Source: Methylobacterium oryzihabitans (lineage in GTDB: Bacteria > Pseudomonadota > Alphaproteobacteria > Rhizobiales > Beijerinckiaceae). From it: a stretch of DNA of 64,000 bases. The stretch is taken from NCBI RefSeq assembly GCF_004004555.2, contig NZ_SACP01000007.1:62001-126000 (forward strand). The letters run 5' to 3'. Of the stretch, positions 19,222-27,045 are shown in pieces. The first letter of the stretch is position 1, and every line of letters starts with the position of its first letter. The position numbers and the translations under genes were made by a program. Below the pieces are notes generated by a model. It saw nothing but the letters and a program-made list of their open reading frames with translations, was not told the origin of the DNA and did not search any database.

Positions 19222-19240
19222 GCATGCCGCTTCGGCATGG
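19222..19240 (-). terminator. Hairpin between yacG and the MFS gene
   Basis: CATGCCG at 19223-19229 pairs with CGGCATG at 19233-19239. It lies about 40 bases after the yacG stop and may end the maf-yacG message. The stem is short and there is no T-tract. Confidence 0.4.
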
Positions 19241-19275
19241 CAGCGATCCGGCGCCGCGCGGATGGCGGGTTCGGG

Positions 19276-19476
19276 TCACGCCTCCGGGTCGTCGTCCCCC
19301 GGTCCCTGCTCCCCGGTCGGGATCGCGTAGCGCCCGCTGAGCCAGCGCTGGAGGTCGACGTCGGCGCAGCGCCCCGAGCAGAACGGCCGGAAGGCCGGCA
19401 CCGCCGGCTTGCCGCAGATCGGGCAGGGCGGCGGGGGTCCCTCCTTCCGGGGGGGATCGTCCGGCTCCACCATCAC
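19276..19476 (-). CDS. yacG: DNA gyrase inhibitor YacG (zinc protein)
   Basis: A 66-residue zinc-binding protein of the YacG family, which in E. coli binds GyrB and inhibits gyrase. The zinc ligands are visible as CPICGK and, further on, [17 protein letters not shown], giving the C-x2-C...C-x3-C pattern; the tail is acidic. The start is GTG at 19476 followed at once by ATG at 19473. It lies 37 bases after maf on the same strand, the common maf-yacG pairing, so the two are probably co-transcribed. Confidence 0.93.
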   Translation of the reverse strand: MMVEPDDPPRKEGPPPPCPICGKPAVPAFRPFCSGRCADVDLQRWLSGRYAIPTGEQGPGDDDPEA

Positions 19477-19513
19477 GGGGCCCCCGCGGGGGCGGGGATC
19501 GGCACCCGCCGGG

Positions 19514-20164
19514 TCATGCCGCGTCGCGCCACGCGGCGCGGACGGGATAGCCCTCGCCGTCGAGCAGGGCGATCGTCTCGTAGAGCGGCAGCCCGACCAC
19601 GGCGCTGTAGGAGCCGACCAGCTTGACCACGAAGCTGCCGGCGAGCCCCTGGATGGCGTAGCCGCCGGCCTTGCCGCGCCACTCGCCGCTGGCGACGTAG
19701 CCGTCGATCTCCTTCGCGGACAGGCGCTTGAAGCGCACGCGGGTCTCGACGAGGCGCTCGCGGCGGCGTTCCTTCGGGCCGGCGATGCAGACCGCGGTGT
19801 AGACCCGGTGGGTGCGCCCGGACAGGAGCCGCATGCAGTCGGCCGCCTCGTCGGCGACCTCGGCCTTGGGCAGGATCCGGCGCCCGACCGCCACGACGGT
19901 GTCGGCGGCGACGAAGTAGGCGTTGGCGAGGTCGCCGCCGTGCCGGGTGGTCGCGAGCGCGGCGTCGAGCTTGGCCCGCGACAGCCGGCGGACGAGTTCG
20001 CGCGGCGCCTCCGACTTCAGCGGGGTCTCGTCGAGGTCGGCCGGCAGCAGGGCGTCCGGCTCCAGGCCGGCCTGCTGCAGCAGGGCGAGGCGGCGCGGCG
20101 AGCCGGAGGCCAGAACGAGCTTGGGACGCGCATCCGCGGTGAGCGAGGAGGAATCATCGGTCAT
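19514..20164 (-). CDS. maf: Maf-like nucleotide pyrophosphatase
   Basis: House-cleaning enzyme of the Maf/Ham1 superfamily that hydrolyses non-canonical nucleoside triphosphates. The 216-residue product starts with a short leader, then [20 protein letters not shown], the family signature. Further conserved parts are [39 protein letters not shown] and [21 protein letters not shown] chose the ATG at 20164; the frame is open upstream into the dispersed repeat but without similarity. yacG follows. Confidence 0.94.
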   Translation of the reverse strand: MTDDSSSLTADARPKLVLASGSPRRLALLQQAGLEPDALLPADLDETPLKSEAPRELVRRLSRAKLDAALATTRHGGDLANAYFVAADTVVAVGRRILPKAEVADEAADCMRLLSGRTHRVYTAVCIAGPKERRRERLVETRVRFKRLSAKEIDGYVASGEWRGKAGGYAIQGLAGSFVVKLVGSYSAVVGLPLYETIALLDGEGYPVRAAWRDAA

Positions 20165-20308
20165 GGCGCGCCGCGGCTCATCAGGAAGCTCCGATCGGGC
20201 GGCGAGCGCCGCCCCCGCCCCTATCTCGCCGCCTCGCCGCGGCAAGGCAACCGCGATCCACGATCCCGCGCGCCGATTTCCCGCCTCGCTCCGTGCCGGT
20301 CGCGGCCG

Positions 20309-20515
20309 CAGGGCGATCGCTTCAGCGATTGTCCTGCGGTCGCCCGCAGGGCGACGCTCCATGCCGGGCGCGCAGAGCGCCCCGCGGAGCGGGTTCGAGG
20401 GGACGAATGTCCCCTCGAACGCGAAAGCGGAGCGAGAGCCAAGTGAGCGGATGCGAACGCCGGCGCCTGAGGCCAAGCAAGAAACCAGGGCAATCGCTCT
20501 GAAGCGATGGCCCTG
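20309..20515 (+). repeat. Dispersed intergenic repeat, copy 2
   Basis: A 207-bp element closely similar to 6246-6466, in the same orientation. It starts CAGGGCGATCGCTTCAGCG and shares GATTGTCCTGCGGTCGCCCG, GGAGCGGGTTCGAGGGGACGA and AGGCCAAGCAAGAAACCAGG before ending CGATGGCCCTG. The interior differs by small insertions and deletions around the central hairpin. It lies about 105 bases upstream of tRNA-Gly. Open frames across it appear to be by-products of its composition. Confidence 0.85.
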
Positions 20516-20621
20516 GTCGCGGCCGACGCGGCCGTGGACAACCCGGCGGTTTCTGCTATGGTCCGCCTCAGCCAAGCCGGACCGCGTCGCGGGGTCTTGG
20601 CCGATGCGCCCGGCGCATCGT

Positions 20622-20696
20622 GCGGGCGTAGTTCAGTGGTAGAACGTCAGCTTCCCAAGCTGAATGTCGTCGGTTCGATCCCGATCGCCCGCTCCA
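20622..20696 (+). tRNA. tRNA-Gly(CCC)
   Basis: The acceptor strand GCGGGCG at 20622 pairs with CGCCCGC ahead of discriminator T and an encoded CCA (20694-20696). The anticodon arm is TCAGC-TTCCCAA-GCTGA, giving anticodon CCC, and the T arm carries GGTTCGATCCC. It would read GGG codons. The gene is uninterrupted. Confidence 0.96.
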
Positions 20697-20755
20697 ATCG
20701 ATCCGGTGAAGCGTCAGCGGTTCTGGCGCCACTGGGACGGATGCTCCGATACGTC

Positions 20756-21010
20756 TCACCGCATCGATGACCCGGCTGGAAGGCCTGCTGCCGCGAAATC
20801 AACGATCTCGCGACAGGTCCGGAAGGGCGGGTCGAGGACGACCTGGGCGACCGGGCGGACCGGAAAATCTCGGTTCCGGCTGACGAGAGACGGCAACCCA
20901 TCGAGCCCCCGGCGACGGCAAACACCGCACATCGAGGTTCCGCCGTCGGTGACGACAAAGTCGGCGATGAACCGATGCGATGTCCGCATGATTCGTTCCG
21001 GAAAGCGCAT
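20756..21010 (-). CDS. Possible small hypothetical protein
   Basis: A minus-strand frame that could encode 84 residues from ATG at 21010, or 109 from a TTG at 21085. It contains SMCGVCRRRG, a C-x2-C pair that could bind metal, and the mix of residues (F, V, I, D) looks more protein-like than the arginine/proline-rich shadow frames. There is no clear ribosome-binding site and no recognised family. The surrounding 500 bases between tRNA-Gly and the LuxR gene are slightly lower in GC and hold nothing else I can name. Confidence 0.3.
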   Translation of the reverse strand: MRFPERIMRTSHRFIADFVVTDGGTSMCGVCRRRGLDGLPSLVSRNRDFPVRPVAQVVLDPPFRTCREIVDFAAAGLPAGSSMR

Positions 21011-21192
21011 CACCAGTCCGCGCGTCACCGGAGCGAAGCCGAAATCCGCCTTGGGAAAGCGGCCGCTTGCGGTCGCCTGAAGCAAGCAATCGGATTTCGT
21101 GTGATAAGATCGGAGGCGGGGCGGTCCCGTGACTGGCCGGCATTGCGACAGGCCGCGGCGGGCCGGTCGACCGGCCCGGGAGGTGGCCCTCG

Positions 21193-22317
21193 ATGTCTCG
21201 TTCGTCCGGCGACGGCTTCCTCGTCGCGCTCTACGACTGCGTCACCCGCGAGGATGCGCTGCCGGCGATGCTCGGCCTGCTGGCACTCCGGTTCGCGTGC
21301 TGCTCGGGCGCCTTCCTGTACGTGGACCGGGCGTTGCCGGAGGCCGACGTCGCCCTCGGCCACGGCGTGTTCGATGCGGAGGCCAAGGACCGCTACGAGC
21401 GCGACTTCGCCCATCTCGACCCGCTGCCCGCGATGATGGCCCGGCTGCCGGTCGGACGGGTGGTGGCGAGCGACCGGCTGTTCACCCCCGAGGAGATCGC
21501 CGCGCTCCCGTTCATCCGCGACTTCTACCACCCGCTCGGGCTGCGCGAGGCCCTCGGCGGGCCGATCCTCAACGAGAACGGCCGGTTCGGGATCGTCGCC
21601 GTCCATCGCGGTCCCGAGCGGGAGCCGTTCCGCACCGACGAGATCCGGGCCTTCGAGGACCTCGTGCCGCACCTGTCGCAGGTCATCCGCCTGCGCCGTC
21701 GCTTCTTCGAGATCGAGGACGGCGCCCGCCACCTCGGCGACGCCCTCGACGCGACCGCCGCCGCGGTGCTGGTGGTCGGCGAGGCCGGCGGCGTGCGCCG
21801 GGCCAACGCCGCCGCGCGGACGGTCCTCGCCCGCGGCGACGGGCTGACCTTGAGCCGGACCGGGCGCCTGGCCGCCCGCGACGCCGCCGCGAACCGGCGC
21901 CTCGGCGCGGCCCTGCGCGAGGCGGCCCCGGGCGAGCCGGTGATCCTGCCGATCCCGCGCGGGACGGAGGTCCCCTACGGCCTGCGGATCGTGGCGCCGG
22001 CCCGGCCGGGCCGCGACCGCGTGGTCCAGATCTGCGATCCGACCCGGCCGGTCCCCGACCCTGTGCCGGTCCTGATGGCCGCCCTCGGCCTCTCCCGCCC
22101 GAGCGCGCGCCTCGTCGCCGGCCTGCTGCGGGGCGACGACCTCAAGGATCATGCCCGGCGCGAGGGGCTGTCGGTGAACACGATCAAGTATCACCTCAAG
22201 TCCGCCTTCGACGTGACCCAGACGAGGCGGCAGGTCGATCTGGTGCGCGTGGCGGCGGCGGTCGCGCGCGACTTCGGGATCCCGGATCAGGTCCGATCGG
22301 GACCGGACGCGACATAG
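21193..22317 (+). CDS. LuxR-type transcriptional regulator
   Basis: A 374-residue regulator with a C-terminal helix-turn-helix at about residues 305-365 (LSRPSARLVAGLLRGDDLKD, then EGLSVNTIKYHLKSAFDVT), the layout of LuxR/FixJ-type DNA-binding domains. The N-terminal 250 residues resemble a sensory domain: GPILNENGRFGIVAVHRG at 118-135 looks GAF-like, and ALDATAAAVLVVGEAGGVRR looks PAS-like. No receiver domain is present. The RTX gene follows on the same strand 124 bases later, and a 16-base palindrome lies between them, so local control of that gene is plausible but unproven. Confidence 0.85.
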   Translation: MSRSSGDGFLVALYDCVTREDALPAMLGLLALRFACCSGAFLYVDRALPEADVALGHGVFDAEAKDRYERDFAHLDPLPAMMARLPVGRVVASDRLFTPEEIAALPFIRDFYHPLGLREALGGPILNENGRFGIVAVHRGPEREPFRTDEIRAFEDLVPHLSQVIRLRRRFFEIEDGARHLGDALDATAAAVLVVGEAGGVRRANAAARTVLARGDGLTLSRTGRLAARDAAANRRLGAALREAAPGEPVILPIPRGTEVPYGLRIVAPARPGRDRVVQICDPTRPVPDPVPVLMAALGLSRPSARLVAGLLRGDDLKDHARREGLSVNTIKYHLKSAFDVTQTRRQVDLVRVAAAVARDFGIPDQVRSGPDAT

Positions 22318-22327
22318 ACTGCCCGGT

Positions 22328-22343
22328 CTATCCGAACGGATAG
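22328..22343 (+). promoter_or_regulatory. Palindrome between the LuxR gene and the RTX gene
   Basis: CTATCCGAACGGATAG is an interrupted palindrome with two 7-base arms around AA. It lies 11 bases after the LuxR stop and 98 bases before the RTX start. It could be an operator, for example for the adjacent LuxR protein, or a short terminator stem. Confidence 0.4.
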
Positions 22344-22441
22344 TGTCGCCCGCAGGCACGACTGCTACCCGGCTGCGGGCCGGTCGTCTCGGGAACCACC
22401 GGGCATCATGCCGCGGTACAGGGCCGGCGGGGAGACACGCC

Positions 22442-25300
22442 ATGGCCATCTCGCGATACGGCACCGCCCTGAGCTTCAATTCGGTCCGGTTCGACCGGCA
22501 GGCCAACGGCGATCTGCTGATCTACGACTACGTCGCCAACGGCGGCACGCTGTACCGCGACCGGGCCGGGACGCTCAGCACCGTGGCGACCGGGCTCGGC
22601 GGGTTCGGCGCGGTGACCGCCCTGTCCGACGGCGCCGCCCTGCTGTACCGGCAGGACTTCGAGGCCGGCGGCGTCTCCTTCGCGGTCGTGGGCGCCGATG
22701 GCGGCCTGCGCGTGCCGTTCACCAGCGCCGCCATCGACGGCGACGGCCAGGGCGGCACGCAGGCGATCCGCGGCCCGAGCGCGACCGCGACCGCAGGCGG
22801 CGGCTTCTTCCTGGGCGTGACCGACACCACCTACGGCAACCAGCAGACCACCGTCACCTTCCCGGCGAGCGTGGATCTCGGCATCACCTCGGCGCAGATT
22901 CCGCGGGGCTTCGACGTCAGCCACCGCTTCTACGGCGCCGACGGCGCGGCGTCCGGGCCGTTCACGATCGACAACCTCGGGCGCTACGCCAACGGCGGCA
23001 CCACGGCCGACTATTCCAGCGGGGGCCAGACCCTCGCCGACACCCTGACGCTGGCCAACGGCCACGTCGTCGAGGTCTACACCGACCAGCAGTTCTTCGA
23101 CGGCCAGGAATACGGGCAGACGGCGCGGTACGCGGTCTCGACCTTCATCACCGCCCGCATCGTGACGCCCGCCGGCACCAGCGCGCCGATCACGCTCAAC
23201 ACCGATCCGATGAGCAACGTCTGGTCGGATCCGGCGAGCTACCGCGTCCAGGGCGACGGCGGGGTCCAGCTCGTCTCCCTCGGCAGCCAGGGCTTCGCGG
23301 CGATCTGGCACGAGCGGAGCACGGTGCGGGACCCGACGGTCTGGGGCGGCTACCGCTACGACGGCTACGACACCAAGATCCGCTACTTCGACCAGAACGG
23401 CGGCGCGCTCACCGACGAGATCCAGATCGCCCATCGCACCGATGCCCAGCGCCAGGCCCCGCTCGGCGTGGCGGCGGATGCGCTCTCGGGCGGCCGCATC
23501 GCCTTCCTGTACGAGTCGGTCGCCAACACCGCCGCCGGCCGGCTCTCGAGCCTGTCGCTCGGGGTGATCGGCCCGCTCGGGTCCAGCCTCTCGGTCGCGG
23601 AGGTCGCGCCGCCCCGGAGCGGCGACTACCAGGATCTCGACCTCAAGCGGATCGGCAACAGCCAGGTCGCGATCACCTACGGCGATGCCTCCGGCGCGCA
23701 GGTCCTGACCTACTCGGTCACCGCCGGCTCCGGGCGGGTGGTGTTCGGCACCGAGGGCGCCGAGTCCCTGGCCGGCGGCGCGGGGCCCGACACCATCGAC
23801 GGCAACGGCGGCAGCGACACGATCGCGGCCGGTGCCGGCAACGACACGATCGTCCTGCGCTCGACGCCCGGCTTCGTCGACGGCGGCGCCGGCACCGACA
23901 CCGTGGTGGTGGACGGGCGCGGCATCGTCCTCACCGACGCCACGGTCGCGGGCATCGAGCGGGTCGTGGTCACGAGCGGCAGCGTCGACCTGTCGGGCCT
24001 GAGCGCGGCGCCGGCGAGCATCGTGGCGCAGACCGGATACTACGAAGCCGTCAGCATCGTCGGCAGCCGCGCCGGCGACCGCATCACCGGCGCCGGCCTC
24101 GACAGCCTCGCGGGCGGGCTCGGCGACGACCTCTACTTCGTCGGCAACGCCAACACCCGGGTGTACGAGGCGGCCGGTCAGGGCCGCGACACCGTCTATG
24201 CCGCGGTGAGCTACGCCCTCGCCGAGGGCGAGGAGATCGAGGTCCTGCGCGTCGACCCGGCCGCCGCCGGTGCCCGCACCGGTCTCGGCCTGACCGGCAA
24301 CGGCCTCGACAACAGCCTGTTCGGCGCCGCCGGCGCCGACACCCTGTCGGGCGGCGCCGGCAACGACCGCCTCGACGGCGGGGCAGGGGCCGACCTCCTG
24401 CGCGGCGGCACCGGGAACGACCGCTACACCGTGGACGATGCCGGCGACGTCGTCGACGAGAGCGACGATCCGTCCGGCATCGACCTCGTCGGCAGCTCGG
24501 TCGACTTCGATCTCGGCGACGGCGTGCATGCGCTCGGCGACGTCGAGAACCTGATCCTCACCGGGAGCGCGGATCTCGCCGGGTCCGGCAACGCCCTGGC
24601 CAACCGCATCACCGGGAACGCGGGCGCCAACCTGCTGCATGGCGGCGACGGCGACGACATCCTCTCCGGCGGAGCCGGGGCCGACCTGCTCTACGGCGAC
24701 GCCGGCAACGACACCTACGCCGTCGACGATCCCGGCGACCGGGTCTTCGAGGCGGCCGGGGGCGGCAACGACGCGGTTCTCGCCAGCGTGAGCTACGCCC
24801 TCGCCGACGGACAGGAGGTCGAGACGCTGCGGGCGAGTTCCGGTGCCGGCCTGGCCCTGACCGGCAACGCCTTCGCCAACCGGGTGGTGGGCGGCGCCGG
24901 CGACGACACCCTGTCGGGCGGCGGCGGGCGCGACCTGCTCACCGGCGGCGCCGGGGCCGACGCCTTCCGGCTCGGCCCGCCCTCCGCCGCCGACACCGTG
25001 CGCATCACCGACTTCTCCGGCGCCTCCGGCGACACCCTGCGGTTCTCGGCGGCGGATTACGGCCTCATCACCGGCGCCGGCCTCGAAGCCGACGGGACGC
25101 TCTCGGCCGGCTACTTCGAGACCGGCCGGACGGCGACCCGCAGCCACGGCGAGTTCCTGTTCGATGCCGGGTCCCGGAGCCTGCTGTGGGACGCCGACGG
25201 TGCCGGTTCCGGCGCCGCCATCGCGCTGGCGACCCTGATCCCGCCGCCCGGAACGCCGGCGGCGGACATCCTCCAGGCCGGGGACCTGCGCTTCGCGTGA
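22442..25300 (+). CDS. RTX (hemolysin-type calcium-binding) secreted protein
   Basis: A 952-residue protein expected to leave the cell by type I secretion and fold on binding calcium. The start is ATG at 22442 after GGGGAG. There is no N-terminal signal peptide. Residues 1-430 are strand-rich with propeller-like repeats (MAISRYGTALSFNSVRFDRQ, GDLLIYDYVANGGTLYRDR). From about residue 435 there are RTX nonapeptide blocks (GGAGPDTIDG, GGAGNDRLDGGAGADLL, GGDGDDILSGGAGADLLYGD, GGAGDDTLSGGGG). The C-terminus ADTVRITDFSGASGDTLRFS fits the segment before a type I signal. No ABC/HlyD/TolC set lies next to it. Its biological role is unknown. Confidence 0.88.
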   Translation: MAISRYGTALSFNSVRFDRQANGDLLIYDYVANGGTLYRDRAGTLSTVATGLGGFGAVTALSDGAALLYRQDFEAGGVSFAVVGADGGLRVPFTSAAIDGDGQGGTQAIRGPSATATAGGGFFLGVTDTTYGNQQTTVTFPASVDLGITSAQIPRGFDVSHRFYGADGAASGPFTIDNLGRYANGGTTADYSSGGQTLADTLTLANGHVVEVYTDQQFFDGQEYGQTARYAVSTFITARIVTPAGTSAPITLNTDPMSNVWSDPASYRVQGDGGVQLVSLGSQGFAAIWHERSTVRDPTVWGGYRYDGYDTKIRYFDQNGGALTDEIQIAHRTDAQRQAPLGVAADALSGGRIAFLYESVANTAAGRLSSLSLGVIGPLGSSLSVAEVAPPRSGDYQDLDLKRIGNSQVAITYGDASGAQVLTYSVTAGSGRVVFGTEGAESLAGGAGPDTIDGNGGSDTIAAGAGNDTIVLRSTPGFVDGGAGTDTVVVDGRGIVLTDATVAGIERVVVTSGSVDLSGLSAAPASIVAQTGYYEAVSIVGSRAGDRITGAGLDSLAGGLGDDLYFVGNANTRVYEAAGQGRDTVYAAVSYALAEGEEIEVLRVDPAAAGARTGLGLTGNGLDNSLFGAAGADTLSGGAGNDRLDGGAGADLLRGGTGNDRYTVDDAGDVVDESDDPSGIDLVGSSVDFDLGDGVHALGDVENLILTGSADLAGSGNALANRITGNAGANLLHGGDGDDILSGGAGADLLYGDAGNDTYAVDDPGDRVFEAAGGGNDAVLASVSYALADGQEVETLRASSGAGLALTGNAFANRVVGGAGDDTLSGGGGRDLLTGGAGADAFRLGPPSAADTVRITDFSGASGDTLRFSAADYGLITGAGLEADGTLSAGYFETGRTATRSHGEFLFDAGSRSLLWDADGAGSGAAIALATLIPPPGTPAADILQAGDLRFA

Positions 25301-25308
25301 GGCGCCGT

Positions 25309-25327
25309 CCGGGAGGATTCCTCCCGG
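25309..25327 (+). terminator. Hairpin after the RTX gene
   Basis: CCGGGAGG at 25309-25316 pairs with CCTCCCGG at 25320-25327 around ATT, nine bases after the RTX stop. No T-tract follows. Confidence 0.5.
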
Positions 25328-25388
25328 GCACGCCGCCGGGGCGGTGGCCGCACCGCCGCCCGGCGATTCCCTGCGCGGCCGCCGCCGT

Positions 25389-25548
25389 GATACGGATTCC
25401 GGAAGATTGCTTCCGGATTCCGTATCATACCAACGGCCCAGGATGCTGACGCATCGAGCCATCGACCCAACTCGAATTTCCGGCACCAAGCCAGAGGCTT
25501 AGCGGAAATTCGAGAGCAGAGCCAAAGGTCATTTTCAATGACCTTTGG
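25389..25548. repeat. Cluster of three strong intergenic hairpins
   Basis: Three inverted repeats lie in 160 bases. At 25389-25426, GATACGGATTCCGGAAG folds back with one mismatch. At 25471-25514, CTCGAATTTCCG pairs with CGGAAATTCGAG. At 25522-25548, CCAAAGGTCATT pairs perfectly with AATGACCTTTGG. The stretch is AT-richer than its surroundings and ends two bases from the DUF333 gene stop. It looks like a composite intergenic palindromic repeat; the last hairpin may also end transcription of the DUF333 gene. Confidence 0.7.
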
Positions 25549-25550
25549 TC

Positions 25551-25805
25551 TCACCCGGGCGGCACGCACCGACCGTCCCGCAGCAGCACCCATTCCTCGC
25601 AGACCCGCCCGTCCGGAAACCGGCAGGAGCCGACCTGCCCGCCGTCGCCGCTCCGGATCTCGGTCCGGCCGCCCTTCTGCGCGCAGTTCGTCGAGGCCGG
25701 GTTGGCCAGGCCGACCGGGCGGCCTGCCCCGCCGGGTTGCCCGGCCTGGCACACCGTGGCGCACAGGCCGAGGCCGGCCGCGGCGAACAGGATCGGAACG
25801 TTCAT
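25551..25805 (-). CDS. Small secreted DUF333 protein
   Basis: An 84-residue protein beginning MNVPILFAAAGLGLCATVCQ, which looks like a signal sequence with cysteines near its end; a lipoprotein is possible. The rest matches the DUF333 family: GLANPASTNCAQKGGRTEIR, GDGGQVGSCRFPDGRVCEEW and LLRDGRC. The function of the family is unknown, although some members are labelled putative hemolysins without strong proof. The gene stands alone on the minus strand between the hairpin cluster and the MucR region. Confidence 0.85.
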   Translation of the reverse strand: MNVPILFAAAGLGLCATVCQAGQPGGAGRPVGLANPASTNCAQKGGRTEIRSGDGGQVGSCRFPDGRVCEEWVLLRDGRCVPPG

Positions 25806-26202
25806 CACATGTCCTTCGCCCGGGTCGAACACGCCGTCGCACCGGCCGGCGGCGTCATGGCCTGCCTGCCGGGCCTCGTCCGGAAATCCGGACCGATCGC
25901 TCCCGCGATGCGGATCGCGGCTGCGGCCGCGCGAATCCGTCCCGCAATGGCGGCGCCGTCCCGGATGCGGGATCTCGGACGGCTTTCCTTGCGCCCAACC
26001 CAATCTGCCGCCGCCCATCAGTCGAGATGTGGAAATTTCAGTTCTCCAGTCTTGAACCGATGCGTCCAGTTTGCCAATCAGCCTAACCGAAATGAGTTGG
26101 AAAATTTGGTCCCTGCGATGCTTCCAACGCCGCGGTGTTCATGTATCTCCGCCAAGGGCGCTCGGCGCCGGACTCGTTTCGGATTGCACAAGGATTGCTT
26201 TG
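25806..26202. promoter_or_regulatory. Upstream region of the MucR-like gene
   Basis: About 400 bases without a supported gene. The part from 26030 to 26120 is clearly AT-richer than the rest, with GGAAATTTCAG and GGAAAATTTGG. MucR-type proteins bind AT-rich DNA and often control their own genes, so this could be an autoregulatory site; that is inference. Confidence 0.4.
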
Positions 26203-26688
26203 ATGGACGACGGCAGCGCGCCCGGAAATTCGATGATCGACCTCACGAGCGACATCGTCTCGGCCTACGTGTCGAAGAACAACATCCCGCTGGCGGATCT
26301 GCCGTCCCTGATCGCGTCGGTGCATGCCTCCCTGAGCGCGCTCGGCCAGCCGGCGGCGCAGGCGGTCGAGGACCACAGGGTCACTCCCGCTCAGATCCGC
26401 AAGTCGGTCACTCCAGACCATCTCATCAGCTTCATCGACGGCAGATCCTACAAGAGCCTGAAGCGGCACCTGACCAGCCACGGCACGAACCCCGAGGAGT
26501 ATCGTCGAAAGTTCGGGCTCGGACACGACTACCCGATGGTCGCGGCGAGCTACGCGGCGCAGCGCTCCGAACTCGCCAAGAGCCTCGGCCTCGGTCAGAT
26601 CCGGCGGCGACACGCCGAGACGGCCGGAGCCGTGGAGGCCCCCGCCCGTCGCGGACGGCCGAGGAAGGATGCGGCCGCGGCCGAGTGA
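26203..26688 (+). CDS. Ros/MucR family transcriptional regulator
   Basis: A 161-residue DNA-binding regulator. The N-terminal half (LTSDIVSAYVSKNNIPLADL, PSLIASVHASLSAL) and the core KSVTPDHLISFIDGRSYKSL followed by KRHLTSHGTNPEEYRRKFGL and YPMVAASYAAQRSELAKSLG are those of MucR/Ros. The zinc-finger cysteines of the classic Ros finger are absent (LISFIDG at that place), as in some metal-independent members. The C-terminal tail RRGRPRKD resembles an AT-hook. The start is ATG at 26203 with AAGGA upstream. Relatives control exopolysaccharide and surface functions, so control of the nearby giant surface-protein cluster is a reasonable guess. Confidence 0.9.
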   Translation: MDDGSAPGNSMIDLTSDIVSAYVSKNNIPLADLPSLIASVHASLSALGQPAAQAVEDHRVTPAQIRKSVTPDHLISFIDGRSYKSLKRHLTSHGTNPEEYRRKFGLGHDYPMVAASYAAQRSELAKSLGLGQIRRRHAETAGAVEAPARRGRPRKDAAAAE

Positions 26689-26702
26689 ACGGCCTCTCGG
26701 GG

Positions 26703-26731
26703 GACGATGGCGGCTCGGGGCCGCCATCGTC
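26703..26731. terminator. Perfect 12-bp hairpin between convergent units
   Basis: GACGATGGCGGC at 26703-26714 pairs perfectly with GCCGCCATCGTC at 26720-26731 around TCGGG. It lies between the MucR-like gene on the plus strand and the RTX remnant on the minus strand and can serve both. Confidence 0.7.
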
Positions 26732-26742
26732 GGGATATCGTC

Positions 26743-26995
26743 TCAGGCGGCGGTGAAGGTGGCGGCCGAGAGCGCGCCGGGTTGCACGTCCTGGAGCGTC
26801 AGCGCATCGCCGGCACCATAGGCGATCACCACGTCCGCCTTCGAACCGCCGGTCAGAACATCGTCGCCGGCATTGCCGGACCGCAGGTCGCTGCCCGCGC
26901 CGCCCTCGATTGTGTCGCCGCCCTCGCCGCCGAAAAGCCCGTCGTCGCCGTCCTGGCCGAGCACGAAATCGTCGCCGAGCCTCCGGCTCCACCGC
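26743..26995 (-). pseudogene. Remnant of an RTX protein C-terminus
   Basis: A minus-strand stretch encodes a clear run of RTX repeats (LGDDFVLGQDGDDGLFGGEG, GDTIEGGAGSDLRSGNAG, DDVLTGGSKADVVIAYGAG) and ends LSAATFTAA before TGA. No ATG starts it, and upstream the frame runs into the hairpin at 27004 and the shadow of the SecA-like gene. It is therefore best read as the truncated 3' end of an RTX gene whose 5' part has been lost. A start at an in-frame GTG and a very short RTX peptide cannot be excluded. Confidence 0.65.
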
Positions 26996-27003
26996 GCGGG
27001 CTG

Positions 27004-27045
27004 GTGATCCGGAATCAGGAAGCGATCGTCCGGCTTCCGGATCAC
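27004..27045 (-). terminator. Hairpin overlapping the SecA-like stop codon
   Basis: GTGATCCGGAA (27004-27014) pairs with TTCCGGATCAC (27035-27045). The loop holds a second stem, GAAGC/GCTTC. The outline resembles the hairpin at 25389-25426, so it may be another member of the same palindromic family that now marks the end of the operon. Confidence 0.5.

Noticed and set aside
20221-20541. Open frames across the second dispersed repeat
   Set aside because: Similar frames arise from the composition of the repeat at both copies. There is no ribosome-binding site or domain, so they are probably phantom genes.
26203-26688. Loss of function of the MucR-like protein because zinc cysteines are missing
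   Set aside because: Metal-independent Ros/MucR relatives without these cysteines are known, and the rest of the fold is conserved, so this is not evidence of decay.
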